Assembly: GCF_013031355.1 (NCBI RefSeq)
Contig: NZ_WPZO01000010.1
Span: forward strand, 1-64,000
Source: Ruegeria arenilitoris
GTDB lineage: Bacteria > Pseudomonadota > Alphaproteobacteria > Rhodobacterales > Rhodobacteraceae
Reading direction: 5' to 3'
Length of the DNA stretch: 64,000 nucleotides
The notes under the pieces were generated by a model. It was not told the origin of the DNA and searched no databases. It saw nothing but the letters and a program-made list of their open reading frames with translations. This document shows, in pieces, positions 25,780 through 34,884 of the stretch. A program made the position numbers and the translations under genes. Each line of letters opens with the position of its first letter. Position 1 is the first letter of the stretch.

Positions 25780-25802
25780 GCGCGCCCGATTTGCGGGCGC
25801 GC
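25780..25802 (+). terminator. Hairpin between dctP and dctQ
   Basis: Perfect inverted repeat GCGCGCCCG / CGGGCGCGC with a five-base loop, 11 bases after the dctP stop. No T tract. Likely gives a more abundant or more stable dctP message than the permease genes. Confidence 0.65.
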
Positions 25803-25831
25803 TGTCCGGGTGACTATTCGCGGAGGTTCGA

Positions 25832-26368
25832 ATGTCGGAAAAAGCTAAATTGCCCATCTGGATTCGTTTGATGGACAGAGCAATTCTGATCACTGCCCTG
25901 GTTGGCGGAACTCTGACTCTCGCCTTCATGATGCTTCTGAGCACGGCCAACGTGCTTGTAATGCGCAAGATGCTTAATGCGCCGATCAAGGGTACCGAGG
26001 ATTTGTTGATCCTGAGCTTGGTGATCCTCGTGGCCATCGCCATTCCCCTTGGTGGTCGGACCGGTGCGCATATCGAGATCGAGGTCATGGAAAGCCGTAT
26101 GTCGGCCGGGTTTGCGAAATGGTCGATGGTGTTTTTGCGCCTGATCGGCAGCGTGCTGATGTTCATCATGTCCTATCAGTTAATCCATGCCGGACAGAAG
26201 GCGACCAAGTTCGGCGAAACCACCCAGCAGCTGCTGATTTCCTACGAACCGTTCTACTACCTGCTGGCCGTCTGCATCGGGCTCTATGCGGTGGTTCTGA
26301 TCTTTGACGTGTTTCAACTGCTCACCCGCGGAGTGATCCGCCTGATTAATTTGGGAGACTCCGAATGA
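25832..26368 (+). CDS. TRAP transporter small permease DctQ
   Basis: 178 residues with four hydrophobic segments. VMRKMLNAPIKGTEDLLILS and GRTGAHIEIEV are typical of the DctQ family. GGAGG precedes the ATG. It overlaps the following dctM by four bases (ATGA), so the two membrane subunits are translationally coupled. Confidence 0.92.
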   Translation: MSEKAKLPIWIRLMDRAILITALVGGTLTLAFMMLLSTANVLVMRKMLNAPIKGTEDLLILSLVILVAIAIPLGGRTGAHIEIEVMESRMSAGFAKWSMVFLRLIGSVLMFIMSYQLIHAGQKATKFGETTQQLLISYEPFYYLLAVCIGLYAVVLIFDVFQLLTRGVIRLINLGDSE

Positions 26369-27747
26369 GCCTGGCTTTGATTGGCATTCTCGGACTGCTT
26401 AGCCTGTTCGTGTTATTGGGACTGCGGTTTCCAGTTGCCCTCTCGATGGTTTTCGTCGGCGTGATCGGGACCATCATCGCCACCACTCAGAAGTTCCTTC
26501 TGGTCGGTATGGATCCGGATCAGGCGCTGTCGCGGGGTATCAAGACCGCGATGTCAAATATGTCGGGTGAGACCTTCGAGGCAGCGTCGAATTACAATCT
26601 TTTGGTCATTCCGATGTTCGTGCTCATGGGTAACCTAGCTGGGGTGTCGGGCATGTCGGCCGATCTGTTCAACGCGGCTTATCGCTGGATGGGGCATTTG
26701 CGCGGCGGTTTGGCTTCGGCCACGATCGCGGCCTGCGCAGGGTTCGCGGCGTTGTCAGGATCGTCCCTGGCGGCGGCGATCACCATGGGGCGCGTGGCCT
26801 TGCCCGAGATGAAAAAATTCAACTATTCGGACAGCCTTGCCACCGGATCGGTCGCAGCCGGCGGTACGCTGGGCTTCCTGATCCCGCCCTCTGGGGGCAT
26901 GATCATCTATGCTGTGCTGACCGAGCAATCGATAGGGCGGCTGTTCATGGCCGGTGTCATCCCTGGTATCCTGCTGACCCTGCTGTTCGTTGGCGCGATC
27001 TATCAGACCGTGCTGCGCAAGCCCGAAACTGGGCCCGCGGGTGAAAAGGCACCTTGGCCTGAACGCCGCGAAGCACTGATTTCCGCACTGCCCTTCGCCT
27101 TTGTGGTGGGGATCACCATCGGCGGCATGTATACCGGATTCTTCACCCCGGTGGAGGCGTCTTCGGTCGGTGCTTTCCTGGCCTTTCTCGTGGCCCTCTG
27201 GCGGCGAACGCTCAACGGGGCTGCGATCCGCGAAGTTGTCCTGCAGACGATGAAGGCCTCGGCCACGGTATTCCTGATCATCATCGGGGCTTTCATCTTC
27301 ATCCCTTTCATGTCGCTGACCGAATTGCCCGGCCAACTGGTGTCGCTGCTGACGTCACTACCGATCGGGGATTACGGCATCCTGCTGGTTATCATCCTGA
27401 TCTACATGTTCCTGGGCATGTTCCTCGAAGGCATCGCGATGCTGGTGCTGACCATTCCGGTGGTGCTGCCGATCATCGCCGCACTGGAATTCGGCTTCGA
27501 TCCGTCAATGGCCAGCATGAAAATGATCTGGTTCGGCGTGCTGGTGGTGATCGTGTTGGAGATGGGCATGATCAGCCCGCCGGTTGGCATCAATGTCTTC
27601 GTGGTCAAATCCATCGCGCCAGGTGTTTCCATGGCCGAGGTTTTCCGCGGGATCTGGCCGTTCTGGTTCGCCATGGCCCTGATGCTGGTGCTGCTGATCC
27701 TGTTCCCTCAGATCGCCATTTGGCTGCCACAGACCATGATCGGCTAG
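26365..27747 (+). CDS. TRAP transporter large permease DctM
   Basis: 460 residues, the usual length, with about twelve hydrophobic segments. Conserved DctM features include VIPMFVLMGNLAGVSGMS, AACAGFAALSGSSLAAA, GTLGFLIPPSGGMIIYA and EMGMISPPVGINVFVVK. It forms the sodium-driven translocation unit with DctQ, fed by the DctP protein encoded first in the operon. Confidence 0.94.
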   Translation: MSLALIGILGLLSLFVLLGLRFPVALSMVFVGVIGTIIATTQKFLLVGMDPDQALSRGIKTAMSNMSGETFEAASNYNLLVIPMFVLMGNLAGVSGMSADLFNAAYRWMGHLRGGLASATIAACAGFAALSGSSLAAAITMGRVALPEMKKFNYSDSLATGSVAAGGTLGFLIPPSGGMIIYAVLTEQSIGRLFMAGVIPGILLTLLFVGAIYQTVLRKPETGPAGEKAPWPERREALISALPFAFVVGITIGGMYTGFFTPVEASSVGAFLAFLVALWRRTLNGAAIREVVLQTMKASATVFLIIIGAFIFIPFMSLTELPGQLVSLLTSLPIGDYGILLVIILIYMFLGMFLEGIAMLVLTIPVVLPIIAALEFGFDPSMASMKMIWFGVLVVIVLEMGMISPPVGINVFVVKSIAPGVSMAEVFRGIWPFWFAMALMLVLLILFPQIAIWLPQTMIG

Positions 27748-27836
27748 GACTTTAACGAATGACTTGAACGGCTTTGCTGCCACGAACCGGCATTTGCACG
27801 GCCCCCTATAATCCTTAGTTTGGAAGGAGCACAGCC

Positions 27837-29324
27837 ATGAACAACATGGATCAAGTGATCACCACCGAGATTTTCATCAACGGCGAAGCCCGGCGGGCTT
27901 CAGATGGTGCGGTCTATGATATCTTCAACCCCGCACGACCCGACGAACTGGTCGGTCATGCGGCATCCGCCACCGAAAAGGACGTCGATGATGCGGTCAA
28001 GGCCGCCCATGCAGCCTTCCCGGCCTGGGCGGCGCTTGGCTTCAAGGAACGGGCGGCGCTGCTGCGCGAGGTGGCGCAGAAGCTCACCGCCGACGAAGAG
28101 GACGTCAAATTCCGCTCGCGCTTGTTCACCCGCGAACACGGCAAGATTGCGCGTGAGACCCTGCTGGAGATGTCGCGGCTGGGGGATCGTTTCATGCAGG
28201 CCGCCGCATTTGCCGAACGCCTGGCAATCGACGAAGAGATCAAAGGCCCTCCGTTTGATACGCTGATCGCTCGCCAGCCGCGCGGTGTCGCGGCCCTGAT
28301 CGTGCCGTGGAACTGGCCTCTGTCGATTCTGGGCGCAAAGCTGCCTGCGGCTCTGGCCGCCGGTAACACGGTGGTTGTCAAGCCTTCAGCCAATTCGGCG
28401 TTGGCACCGTGTCTGACCCTGCAGATCATCGCGAGGATGCTGCCGCCGGGTGTTGTGAACATCCTCACCGGTTCAGCGTCGACCATTGGTGATCCCTTGG
28501 TTGGGCACCCGCTGGTGCGCATGGTGAATTTCACCGGCTCCACAACCATAGGCCGTCATGTCATGAAGGTGGCCGCCGACAACATCACCCCGGTCACGCT
28601 GGAACTGGGTGGCAACGACGCCGGGCTGGTGCTGGATGACGCTCAGCTGGATGATGATGCGTTCAACCGGATGTACTGGGGCGCGTTTGGCTCGTCAGGG
28701 CAGATCTGCATGGCGCTTAAGCGGCTCTATGTGCATGAAAGCCGTTATGACGAGGTGATCGACGGATTTACTGCCGTATGTGAGCGTGCGGTTGTCGGTG
28801 ATGGACTGCTGCCGGAAACCACCATGGGGCCGGTCAACAATGCCAAGCAGCTCAAGGTGGTGACCGACATGATCGCCGAGGCCCGCGCCAAGGGTGCCGA
28901 AGTGCACGAATGCGGCCAGGTGCCGGACGAGGCATTGTATAACGGCGGGGGGTACTTTCAGAAACCTGCGCTGGTTTACGATGCCGACCCGTCGCTATCG
29001 ATCGTTCATGAAGAACAGTTCGGACCGGCTCTGCCGATCATGAAGTTCAAGACCGATGAAGAAGCCATCGCCAAGGCCAATGACAGCATCTTCGGCCTGT
29101 GTTCTTCGGTCTGGACACCGGATCAGGACCGTGCTGTTGCAATCGCCTGCCAGATCGAGGCCGGTTACACCTATCTCAACGCGCACGGCCCGACAGCACA
29201 GGATTCACGCGGACCGTTTGGCGGCTTCAAGCAATCCGGGATAGGGCGCAATCTGGGCTACGACGGTATCTTGTCCTTCACCGAGGCACACACGATCACC
29301 GGACCCGAAGGGTTTCTGTTATGA
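27837..29324 (+). CDS. NAD-dependent aldehyde dehydrogenase
   Basis: 495 residues. ALDH superfamily active site is complete: Asn159 in VPWNWP, Glu256 in LELGGND, Cys291 in SGQICMALKR, and GSTTIGR in the cofactor site. GGAAGGAG precedes the ATG. It follows the TRAP operon by 89 bases and overlaps the next gene as ATGA. It oxidises an aldehyde made from the imported substrate, or comes from it directly (inference). Sequence does not tell succinate-semialdehyde-like from other specificity. Confidence 0.92.
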   Translation: MNNMDQVITTEIFINGEARRASDGAVYDIFNPARPDELVGHAASATEKDVDDAVKAAHAAFPAWAALGFKERAALLREVAQKLTADEEDVKFRSRLFTREHGKIARETLLEMSRLGDRFMQAAAFAERLAIDEEIKGPPFDTLIARQPRGVAALIVPWNWPLSILGAKLPAALAAGNTVVVKPSANSALAPCLTLQIIARMLPPGVVNILTGSASTIGDPLVGHPLVRMVNFTGSTTIGRHVMKVAADNITPVTLELGGNDAGLVLDDAQLDDDAFNRMYWGAFGSSGQICMALKRLYVHESRYDEVIDGFTAVCERAVVGDGLLPETTMGPVNNAKQLKVVTDMIAEARAKGAEVHECGQVPDEALYNGGGYFQKPALVYDADPSLSIVHEEQFGPALPIMKFKTDEEAIAKANDSIFGLCSSVWTPDQDRAVAIACQIEAGYTYLNAHGPTAQDSRGPFGGFKQSGIGRNLGYDGILSFTEAHTITGPEGFLL

Positions 29325-29620
29325 GCGTACAACGGACATCCGTGGCCCGCGTCGCCGTCTCTCCGGCGTCGCGGTACCTGCAGCAACTCGCCCAGCACTT
29401 CGCGCACAAGGTCGACGTTGAGCAAACCAAAACGGCGACTAGGGTAAACCTGAGCTACGGGTATTTCGAGCTAAGTACCGATGGTAACGACACCCTCATC
29501 ATGAGGACATTTGCGGATACGGATGAGCACTGCAAACGGCTGGAACATGTCGCAGCTTCGCATTTGGAACGATTTGCCTTTCGCGATCCGCCCGTGATCG
29601 TTTGGTCCGAGGGGGAGTGA
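29321..29620 (+). CDS. DUF2218 family protein
   Basis: 99 residues. The pattern RYLQQLAQHFAHKVDVEQ ... GYFELS ... CKRLEHVAASHLERFAFRD matches DUF2218, small cytosolic proteins often found beside transport or oxidoreductase genes. Start ATG at 29321 overlaps the aldehyde dehydrogenase stop by four bases, so it is in the same operon. Biochemical role unknown; known members are single-domain and this one has the usual length. Confidence 0.75.
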   Translation: MSVQRTSVARVAVSPASRYLQQLAQHFAHKVDVEQTKTATRVNLSYGYFELSTDGNDTLIMRTFADTDEHCKRLEHVAASHLERFAFRDPPVIVWSEGE

Positions 29621-29632
29621 CGCGAACGCGCC

Positions 29633-29821
29633 GTGAACGACGGTTGCTCTGGGAAACTCTGCATTATTGGCATCGGCGGGCTGGCTTTTCTGATCAACGA
29701 TCCGAAAGGCCAGTCCAAGAGTGAACTGATAGGCTTGCGATCCCCGCGTTTCGCGGAAGACAAATACGGTTATATCGCAAAGCTACGACAACAATCCCCG
29801 ATTGGGCGTCGCGAGATGTGA
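29633..29821 (+). CDS. Possible small protein after DUF2218
   Basis: A 62-residue frame from a GTG, 12 bases after the DUF2218 stop. It has one short hydrophobic stretch (LCIIGIGGLAFLI) and otherwise no recognisable feature. Position suggests coupling to the operon; codon and composition evidence is weak, so it may be chance. Confidence 0.25.
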   Translation: MNDGCSGKLCIIGIGGLAFLINDPKGQSKSELIGLRSPRFAEDKYGYIAKLRQQSPIGRREM

Positions 29822-29992
29822 TTCACAAGTTATTCAGATCAAATGGGCGATCGCGCGCTGGTGCTGATCCCGGTCGCAACAACGTCCACGAAGGGGAGAG
29901 TCCGCTGAAAATACGCGTGGCTATGACCAAGCGCATCTGAAACCGCATTTTGAACGTGCGGTTGCCCGCTTTGTTCGAGCTGGTTTGGCGGC

Positions 29993-30454
29993 TCAGTCCA
30001 GTGTGATCGGGTCCGAGACATTGATCGACCCGCCTTTCACGACCCGGCAGATCAGCCCGGCGCGATCCGTGAGCGGAACCGAGACCTGTTTGCGTGCGGC
30101 AACATTCAGGAACCGGCACGTGTTGCAGGGGCGCAATCCTTCAAGAATGACCGCTCCAACCGAAAAGGTTTTGCCGACGAGCTGCATCAGCGCAACGCCT
30201 TCGGTAGTCAAATTGCGCCGGTGTTCTTGAGGTCGCAGTTCGAGGCCGCGCTCCTGCTTCAGGGCGTGCAGCATTTCATTCTCGAAAAGGGTCACGTCGC
30301 GAGAGCCTGGGGACCGGGAAAATCGGCCATTCCCCTCCAGATACCTGTCACCCTCCAATCCTGCGTCGGCAACGGCGATGGCGCTTTGATGCGAAACCAT
30401 CGGTCGCCCAGATCTCGGGGCCGTGTGAATGTGTAGAAGTCTGCCGTTACCCAT
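29993..30454 (-). CDS. MOSC domain-containing protein
   Basis: 153 residues. MOSC features: GLEGDRYLEGNGRFS, REVTLFENE-like VTLFENEMLHAL, EHRRNLTTEGVALMQLVGKTF, and the conserved cysteine region LRPCNTCRFLN. MOSC domains handle sulfur or molybdenum-cofactor-bound groups, as in the C-terminus of sulfurases and in YiiM/YuaD. Convergent with the preceding operon, upstream GGGGGC. Partner and substrate unknown. Confidence 0.85.
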   Translation of the reverse strand: MGNGRLLHIHTAPRSGRPMVSHQSAIAVADAGLEGDRYLEGNGRFSRSPGSRDVTLFENEMLHALKQERGLELRPQEHRRNLTTEGVALMQLVGKTFSVGAVILEGLRPCNTCRFLNVAARKQVSVPLTDRAGLICRVVKGGSINVSDPITLD

Positions 30455-30549
30455 AAGAGCCCCCTTCGTTCGTGTGTCCTCGCATCGCTCGATGTGGTGT
30501 TAAAAAAGGTTTTTGCTGGATCATGTCCGGACCCAGTCGTGGATCGGAT

Positions 30550-31113
30550 TCACGTAGATGATTTCGCGCCGTATTTCTCCTCTAACCTGTGCAGCAGCGC
30601 CATCGACCGGGGCAGGAAGAAATAGGAGTTGAGCAAAATGTTGCAGATCAGGAGTACGACGGTGCGCGGGTAACCGGTAGGGAAATCAGGCGAAATCAGA
30701 TCGGCGATCCAGCCGAGACAGGCCCCGACGACCAGAACCCAAAAGGTCAGGACCGTCACGGTTTTCCATTTCTTGTGGGCATGTGTTGCGCCCAGCCCTC
30801 CAAGCAGGGAATCTAGATCCCAGAGCCGGTTCTTGACCACCTCGCCTTCGATGTATTGCGACAATTCCTCTACGATTTCCCTGCGCGTAGACGACTGTTC
30901 CCAGGCGATCAGATCATCCAGCGTTGCAAATGAGATCACCGTGGCGGACGTCCCGGCAGATTCGTTTGAAGGCACGTTGTGTCGGACCTCGATGAACCCG
31001 GGTTGCGCTTTTAGTGCCTGCTCGAAACGGTCCAGAACCTCGTTTACCGCATCCCTTTGAGTTTCGCGGAACTTGCGAACGATGACAGACAGGACAGGTG
31101 ACGCGTTTGACAT
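30550..31113 (-). CDS. Monooxygenase-like (ABM fold) membrane protein
   Basis: 187 residues. Residues 1-95 resemble an antibiotic-biosynthesis-monooxygenase/dimeric alpha-beta-barrel domain (VIVRKFRETQRDAVNEVLDR, GFIEVRHNV, VISFATLDDLIAWEQS), followed by two hydrophobic helices at about 110-130 and 145-165. ATG at 31113 is preceded by GGAGGG; the frame opens further upstream but lacks support. Similar small proteins fuse this fold to membrane helices in several bacteria. Function unknown. It is upstream of, and divergent from, the aromatic cluster. Confidence 0.75.
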   Translation of the reverse strand: MSNASPVLSVIVRKFRETQRDAVNEVLDRFEQALKAQPGFIEVRHNVPSNESAGTSATVISFATLDDLIAWEQSSTRREIVEELSQYIEGEVVKNRLWDLDSLLGGLGATHAHKKWKTVTVLTFWVLVVGACLGWIADLISPDFPTGYPRTVVLLICNILLNSYFFLPRSMALLHRLEEKYGAKSST

Positions 31114-31511
31114 TGTGTCCCTCCAACTCGGAGGCGCCCTTTGCGAAATTTTATGGGCACCGTAATCACCGTCAGAGTAGGAACCATGTCTTGATGCCAC
31201 AAGTGCCCGACCGGCCGGGTGAGGGCCCAAATTCGCACGCTCTAAACTTCACCGACTCATCGCCAAGGGCGTTCAGAAGGTAGTGCATTGAAGTGTCGGA
31301 AAAGCATAAGTAGCTGTTTTAAATTTCAAATTGTCAAGAGTGTGACAAGTGTCCGGGAATTCGGTGGCGACCGCGAAGATCATGGTCAAAGGGTATTTAT
31401 AAATTTTCATCATAATAAATATCACCACACATCAATAGCTCGAATGAATTTCAGGGCTTAGGATCGAGTGAAGAAAGCCGAAGTTCAATTCCGACAAAAG
31501 GTGAAAACAAC
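31114..31511. other. 398-bp regulatory region of the aromatic operon
   Basis: Divergent region between the ABM-like gene and the aromatic operon. It contains the inverted repeat TTGTCA-N6-TGACAA at 31331-31348 and AT-rich sequence near 31395-31430, the most likely promoter area. No coding potential seen. Confidence 0.5.
31331..31348. promoter_or_regulatory. Inverted repeat TTGTCA-N6-TGACAA upstream of aromatic operon
   Basis: Six-base arms separated by AGAGTG, about 160 bases upstream of the first gene of the operon. Symmetry fits a dimeric regulator. No LysR, IclR or GntR gene lies in the cluster itself, so the regulator is elsewhere. Confidence 0.45.
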
Positions 31512-32291
31512 ATGCTTACGAACAAGAAAATCATCGTGACCGGCTGTGCATCAGGGATCGGTGCCGAAACTGCGCGCCTGGTTAAGGAACTTGGTGGCAC
31601 CGTCATTGGCGTTGACCGCAACGAAGCCTCCGAAAATGTCGCTTCCTTTTTCAAGGTCGACTTTGGCGATCAGAACTCGATCGACGCTTTGGTTCAGGCG
31701 CTGCCCGATGGCATCGACGGGATTGCCAATATCGCGGGTGTACCGCCAACCGTGGACGCCGAGACAGTGATCCGGGTCAATCTGGTCGGTCTGAAATACT
31801 TCACCGAAAAGATGATCGACAAGCTGGCCGACGGCGCGTCCATCGTCAATCTGGCCTCGCTGGCCGGGCTGGGTTGGCCGAATTCGGTCGAACAGATCAA
31901 GGATGCTGCCAATCTGGATTTCGGCCAGGTCGCAGATTTCGTTGCGCGCCATGGCATCGACAAGGAACAGGCGCGCTCCTACTTCTTCGCCAAGGAAGCG
32001 CTGGTCGTCTGGACGATGCAGAACCGTTGGACATGGCGCGATCGCGGCATTCGTGTGAACGCTGTCAGCCCCGGTGCTGTCGAAACCCCGATCCTGCAGG
32101 ATTTCCTAGATACTCTCGGTGAAAAGGCCGAACAGGCGCGTAAGGTCATGGATCGCGCCGGTACGCCGAAGGACATAGCACCGGTGGTCACCTTCCTGCT
32201 ATCGGACATGACACCCTGGATTCGCGGCACCAATATCGCCGTGGATGGCGGACAGGCGGCCAATGCCCTTTGCGGTATGAACGGTCTGTAA
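31512..32291 (+). CDS. SDR oxidoreductase, candidate hemiacetal dehydrogenase of the lig pathway
   Basis: 259 residues, classical-type SDR. Cofactor loop TGCASGIG (10-17), NIAG (73-76), catalytic Ser116, Tyr157 and Lys161 (YFFAK). The gap between Ser116 and Tyr157 is about 41 residues, a long loop as in 3-alpha-hydroxysteroid dehydrogenase and coniferyl-alcohol dehydrogenase of the CalA type, to which the whole sequence is similar. It is the first gene of the aromatic operon. The canonical ligC dehydrogenase is absent, so it may oxidise 4-carboxy-2-hydroxymuconate semialdehyde hemiacetal to 2-pyrone-4,6-dicarboxylate (hypothesis). Alternatively it feeds a lignin-derived alcohol into the route. 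Confidence 0.85.
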   Translation: MLTNKKIIVTGCASGIGAETARLVKELGGTVIGVDRNEASENVASFFKVDFGDQNSIDALVQALPDGIDGIANIAGVPPTVDAETVIRVNLVGLKYFTEKMIDKLADGASIVNLASLAGLGWPNSVEQIKDAANLDFGQVADFVARHGIDKEQARSYFFAKEALVVWTMQNRWTWRDRGIRVNAVSPGAVETPILQDFLDTLGEKAEQARKVMDRAGTPKDIAPVVTFLLSDMTPWIRGTNIAVDGGQAANALCGMNGL

Positions 32292-32401
32292 ATCTCCTCC
32301 CCAAGCAAGTGCCTGGTCCGTCTTTTCAAGGGCGGGCTAGACAACCTTTTGTAATCCCGTTGTCCCGCGGCCAAAGCGCCGCCTCGCTGGAGAAGTTCAC
32401 C

Positions 32402-33136
32402 ATGACGGAAAAAAAGAGCGCCCTTGTCATCAGTGCCCATGCCGCCGATTTCGTCTGGCGCTGCGGCGGCGCCATTGCCCTGCATCAGGAAAAGGGCTAT
32501 GACGTGACCATTGCCTGCCTGAGCTATGGTGAGCGGGGTGAGTCTGCCAAACTCTGGAAACAGGAGGGCTGCACGCTTGAGCAGGTGAAGGCTGCACGCA
32601 AGGTCGAAGCCGAGAAAGCTGCTGCGGCTCTTGGCGCACACGATATCGTTTTCTTTGACGCCGGTGACTACCCGCTCGAACTCAAACGTGAACAGAAGTT
32701 TGAAGTTGTGGACCTGATCCGCAAGGTGCAGCCCGACTTCATGTTGAGCCATTCGGCATACGATCCCTACAACACCGACCATATGTATGCGACCAGCATC
32801 GCCATGGAGTGCCGGATGATTGCCCAAGCCTGGGGCCACAATCCGGGCGAGAAGGTTCTGGGCGCACCGCAACTCTACTTGTTCGAGCCGCATCAGACCG
32901 AACAGATGGGCTGGAAGCCTGACACGTTCCTCGACATCACCCCGGTCTGGGACAAGAAGCGCGCTGCAATCGAATGCATGCAGGGGCAAGAGCACCTGTG
33001 GGACTATTACACCAACGTCGCCAGCAACCGTGCCAACCATTTCCGCCGCAACTCTGGTGGCATGGCTGGCGGTCGCAAGGCCGAGTATGCCGAAGGTTTC
33101 CAGTCGGTTTACCCACGCACTGTGGATGAACTCTGA
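32402..33136 (+). CDS. galB: 4-oxalomesaconate hydratase GalB (PIG-L family)
   Basis: 244 residues in the PIG-L/LmbE zinc-dependent fold. Metal-site residues are visible as His13 and Asp16 (SAHAADF) and His127 (NTDHMYATS). This is the GalB type of oxalomesaconate hydratase known from Pseudomonas gallate catabolism, not the LigJ amidohydrolase type. It adds water to 4-oxalomesaconate to give 4-carboxy-4-hydroxy-2-oxoadipate, the substrate of the aldolase encoded next. Its stop overlaps the next start (TGATG). Start at 32402 follows a stretch without a strong Shine-Dalgarno. Confidence 0.9.
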   Translation: MTEKKSALVISAHAADFVWRCGGAIALHQEKGYDVTIACLSYGERGESAKLWKQEGCTLEQVKAARKVEAEKAAAALGAHDIVFFDAGDYPLELKREQKFEVVDLIRKVQPDFMLSHSAYDPYNTDHMYATSIAMECRMIAQAWGHNPGEKVLGAPQLYLFEPHQTEQMGWKPDTFLDITPVWDKKRAAIECMQGQEHLWDYYTNVASNRANHFRRNSGGMAGGRKAEYAEGFQSVYPRTVDEL

Positions 33137-33807
33137 TGGGTGTCGTCGTTCAGCATATCGAGCGGGCAGACCCGGCCATCGTAAACGGGCTTGCCGAATG
33201 TGGTGTCGCAACCGTGCATGAAGCACAAGGGCGCAAGGGTCTGCTCGCTTCTTACATGCGGCCGATCTATTCGGGGGCGCGGATCGCGGCCTCGGCGGTC
33301 ACCATCTCGGCTCCACCGGGTGACAACTGGATGCTGCATGTGGCCATCGAACAGCTGCAAAAAGATGACATCCTGGTGCTGGCACTAACCTCGCCCTGCG
33401 AAGACGGTTATTTCGGTGACCTTTTGGCGACATCCGCCAGGGCCCGCGGGTGTGCCGGCCTGATCATCGACGCCGGCGTGCGTGACGTGCGCGATCTGAC
33501 GGAAATGCAGTTTCCGGTCTGGTCCAAGGCCGTATTTGCTCAGGGGACCGTCAAGGAAACGTTGGGTTCGGTCAATGTGCCGGTCATCTGCGCGGGCGAA
33601 TTGATTAATCCTGGCGACATAGTGGTCGCCGACGATGACGGCGTCTGCGTGGTACGCCGCGAAGAAGCTGCCGAGGTTCTGAAAAAGGCGCAAGCGCGCG
33701 AGACCAATGAGGCGGAAAAACGGGTGCGCCTGACCAATGGCGAACTGGGTCTGGATATCTATGACATGCGCGCCCGCCTGGCGGAGAAGGGCCTAAAATA
33801 TGTCTGA
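33136..33807 (+). CDS. ligK: 4-carboxy-4-hydroxy-2-oxoadipate aldolase
   Basis: 223 residues, RraA-like HMG/CHA class II aldolase fold (also called GalC/ProA). It cleaves 4-carboxy-4-hydroxy-2-oxoadipate to pyruvate and oxaloacetate. Seen: [29 protein letters not shown], and [14 protein letters not shown] with the conserved Arg116-Asp117. It is coupled to galB in front and overlaps galD behind by eight bases. Divalent metal dependence is expected from the family. Confidence 0.93.
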   Translation: MGVVVQHIERADPAIVNGLAECGVATVHEAQGRKGLLASYMRPIYSGARIAASAVTISAPPGDNWMLHVAIEQLQKDDILVLALTSPCEDGYFGDLLATSARARGCAGLIIDAGVRDVRDLTEMQFPVWSKAVFAQGTVKETLGSVNVPVICAGELINPGDIVVADDDGVCVVRREEAAEVLKKAQARETNEAEKRVRLTNGELGLDIYDMRARLAEKGLKYV

Positions 33808-34873
33808 CGCCGGATGGTCTGGAGCGGCCAGATGCATGTGGATGCGGGGCGGCACGTCCAAGGGCGGGTTTTTCCTTGCCGAAGATCTGCCCGACGCGCA
33901 TGCCGCGCGTGACCAGTTCCTGCTTCGGATCATGGGTTCACCCGACGCGCGCCAGATCGACGGTTTGGGCGGCGCGGACCCTCTGACGTCCAAAGTTGCG
34001 GTGGTTCGCAAATCGACCCGCAAGGGCGTTGATGTGGACTACCTGTTTCTACAGGTATTTGTCGACGAGGCGGTCGTGACGGATGCGCAGAATTGCGGCA
34101 ACATCCTGGCTGGGGTTGGAGCCTTCGCGATTGAGCGAGGACTGGTTCAGCCGCAGGACGGTATCACGCCAGTTACCGTTTTCATGGAGAACACCGAACA
34201 GATCGCCACCCTTAAAGTTCGAACTCCGGACAGGCGCGTTGACTATTCGGGCGATGCGCGGATTGACGGTGTTCCCGGAACGGCTGCGCCAGTACCGATC
34301 ACTTTTCGGGATACGGCAGGGTCTAGCTGCGGCGCACTTCTGCCCACCGGTCGCGCGGTGGATGAGATCGACGGCACTCCAGTAACGATGATCGACAATG
34401 GAATGCCCGTGGTGGTTCTGCGTGCCAGTGATTTGAACGTCGATGGTGCAGCAAACCGCGAGGCCCTCGATAGCGATCAAGCACTGAAGGCGCGTCTGGA
34501 GAGCATTCGCCTGCAAGCCGGGCCGTTGATGAACCTCGGCGACGTAACATTCAAATCGGTGCCGAAGATGACGCTCGTCAGTGCCGCGCGACAGGGTGGA
34601 GCAATCTCGACCCGAACCTTTATTCCGCACCGCTGCCATGCCTCGATTGGGGTTCTGGGCGCGGTTAGCGTCGCCAGTGCCTGCCTGATCGAAGGGACAC
34701 CTGCGGCAGCAATGGCACAAGTGCCGGATGGCACATCGAAAACCCTCTCTATCGAGCATCCAAGTGGTGAAACAACCGTGATGGTCGATTTGACTGAAGA
34801 TGGCGCCATCGAGTCAGCTGCCATCCTGCGGACCGCCCGCAAACTGTTCGACGGAACTGTATTCTCTGACTGA
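33800..34873 (+). CDS. galD: 4-oxalomesaconate tautomerase GalD (PrpF family)
   Basis: 357 residues, PrpF/DUF453 family. N-terminal [15 protein letters not shown] and later [15 protein letters not shown] are characteristic. GalD interconverts keto and enol tautomers of 4-oxalomesaconate, joining LigI/LigAB products to GalB. The start ATG lies within the final codons of the aldolase gene. GalB and GalD together indicate a Pseudomonas-style lower pathway. Confidence 0.93.
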   Translation: MSDAGWSGAARCMWMRGGTSKGGFFLAEDLPDAHAARDQFLLRIMGSPDARQIDGLGGADPLTSKVAVVRKSTRKGVDVDYLFLQVFVDEAVVTDAQNCGNILAGVGAFAIERGLVQPQDGITPVTVFMENTEQIATLKVRTPDRRVDYSGDARIDGVPGTAAPVPITFRDTAGSSCGALLPTGRAVDEIDGTPVTMIDNGMPVVVLRASDLNVDGAANREALDSDQALKARLESIRLQAGPLMNLGDVTFKSVPKMTLVSAARQGGAISTRTFIPHRCHASIGVLGAVSVASACLIEGTPAAAMAQVPDGTSKTLSIEHPSGETTVMVDLTEDGAIESAAILRTARKLFDGTVFSD

Positions 34874-34884
34874 AGGACAGCCCT

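Noticed and set aside
31979-33226. A 415-codon minus-strand frame
   Set aside because: Shadow of the SDR, galB and aldolase genes, which are well supported.
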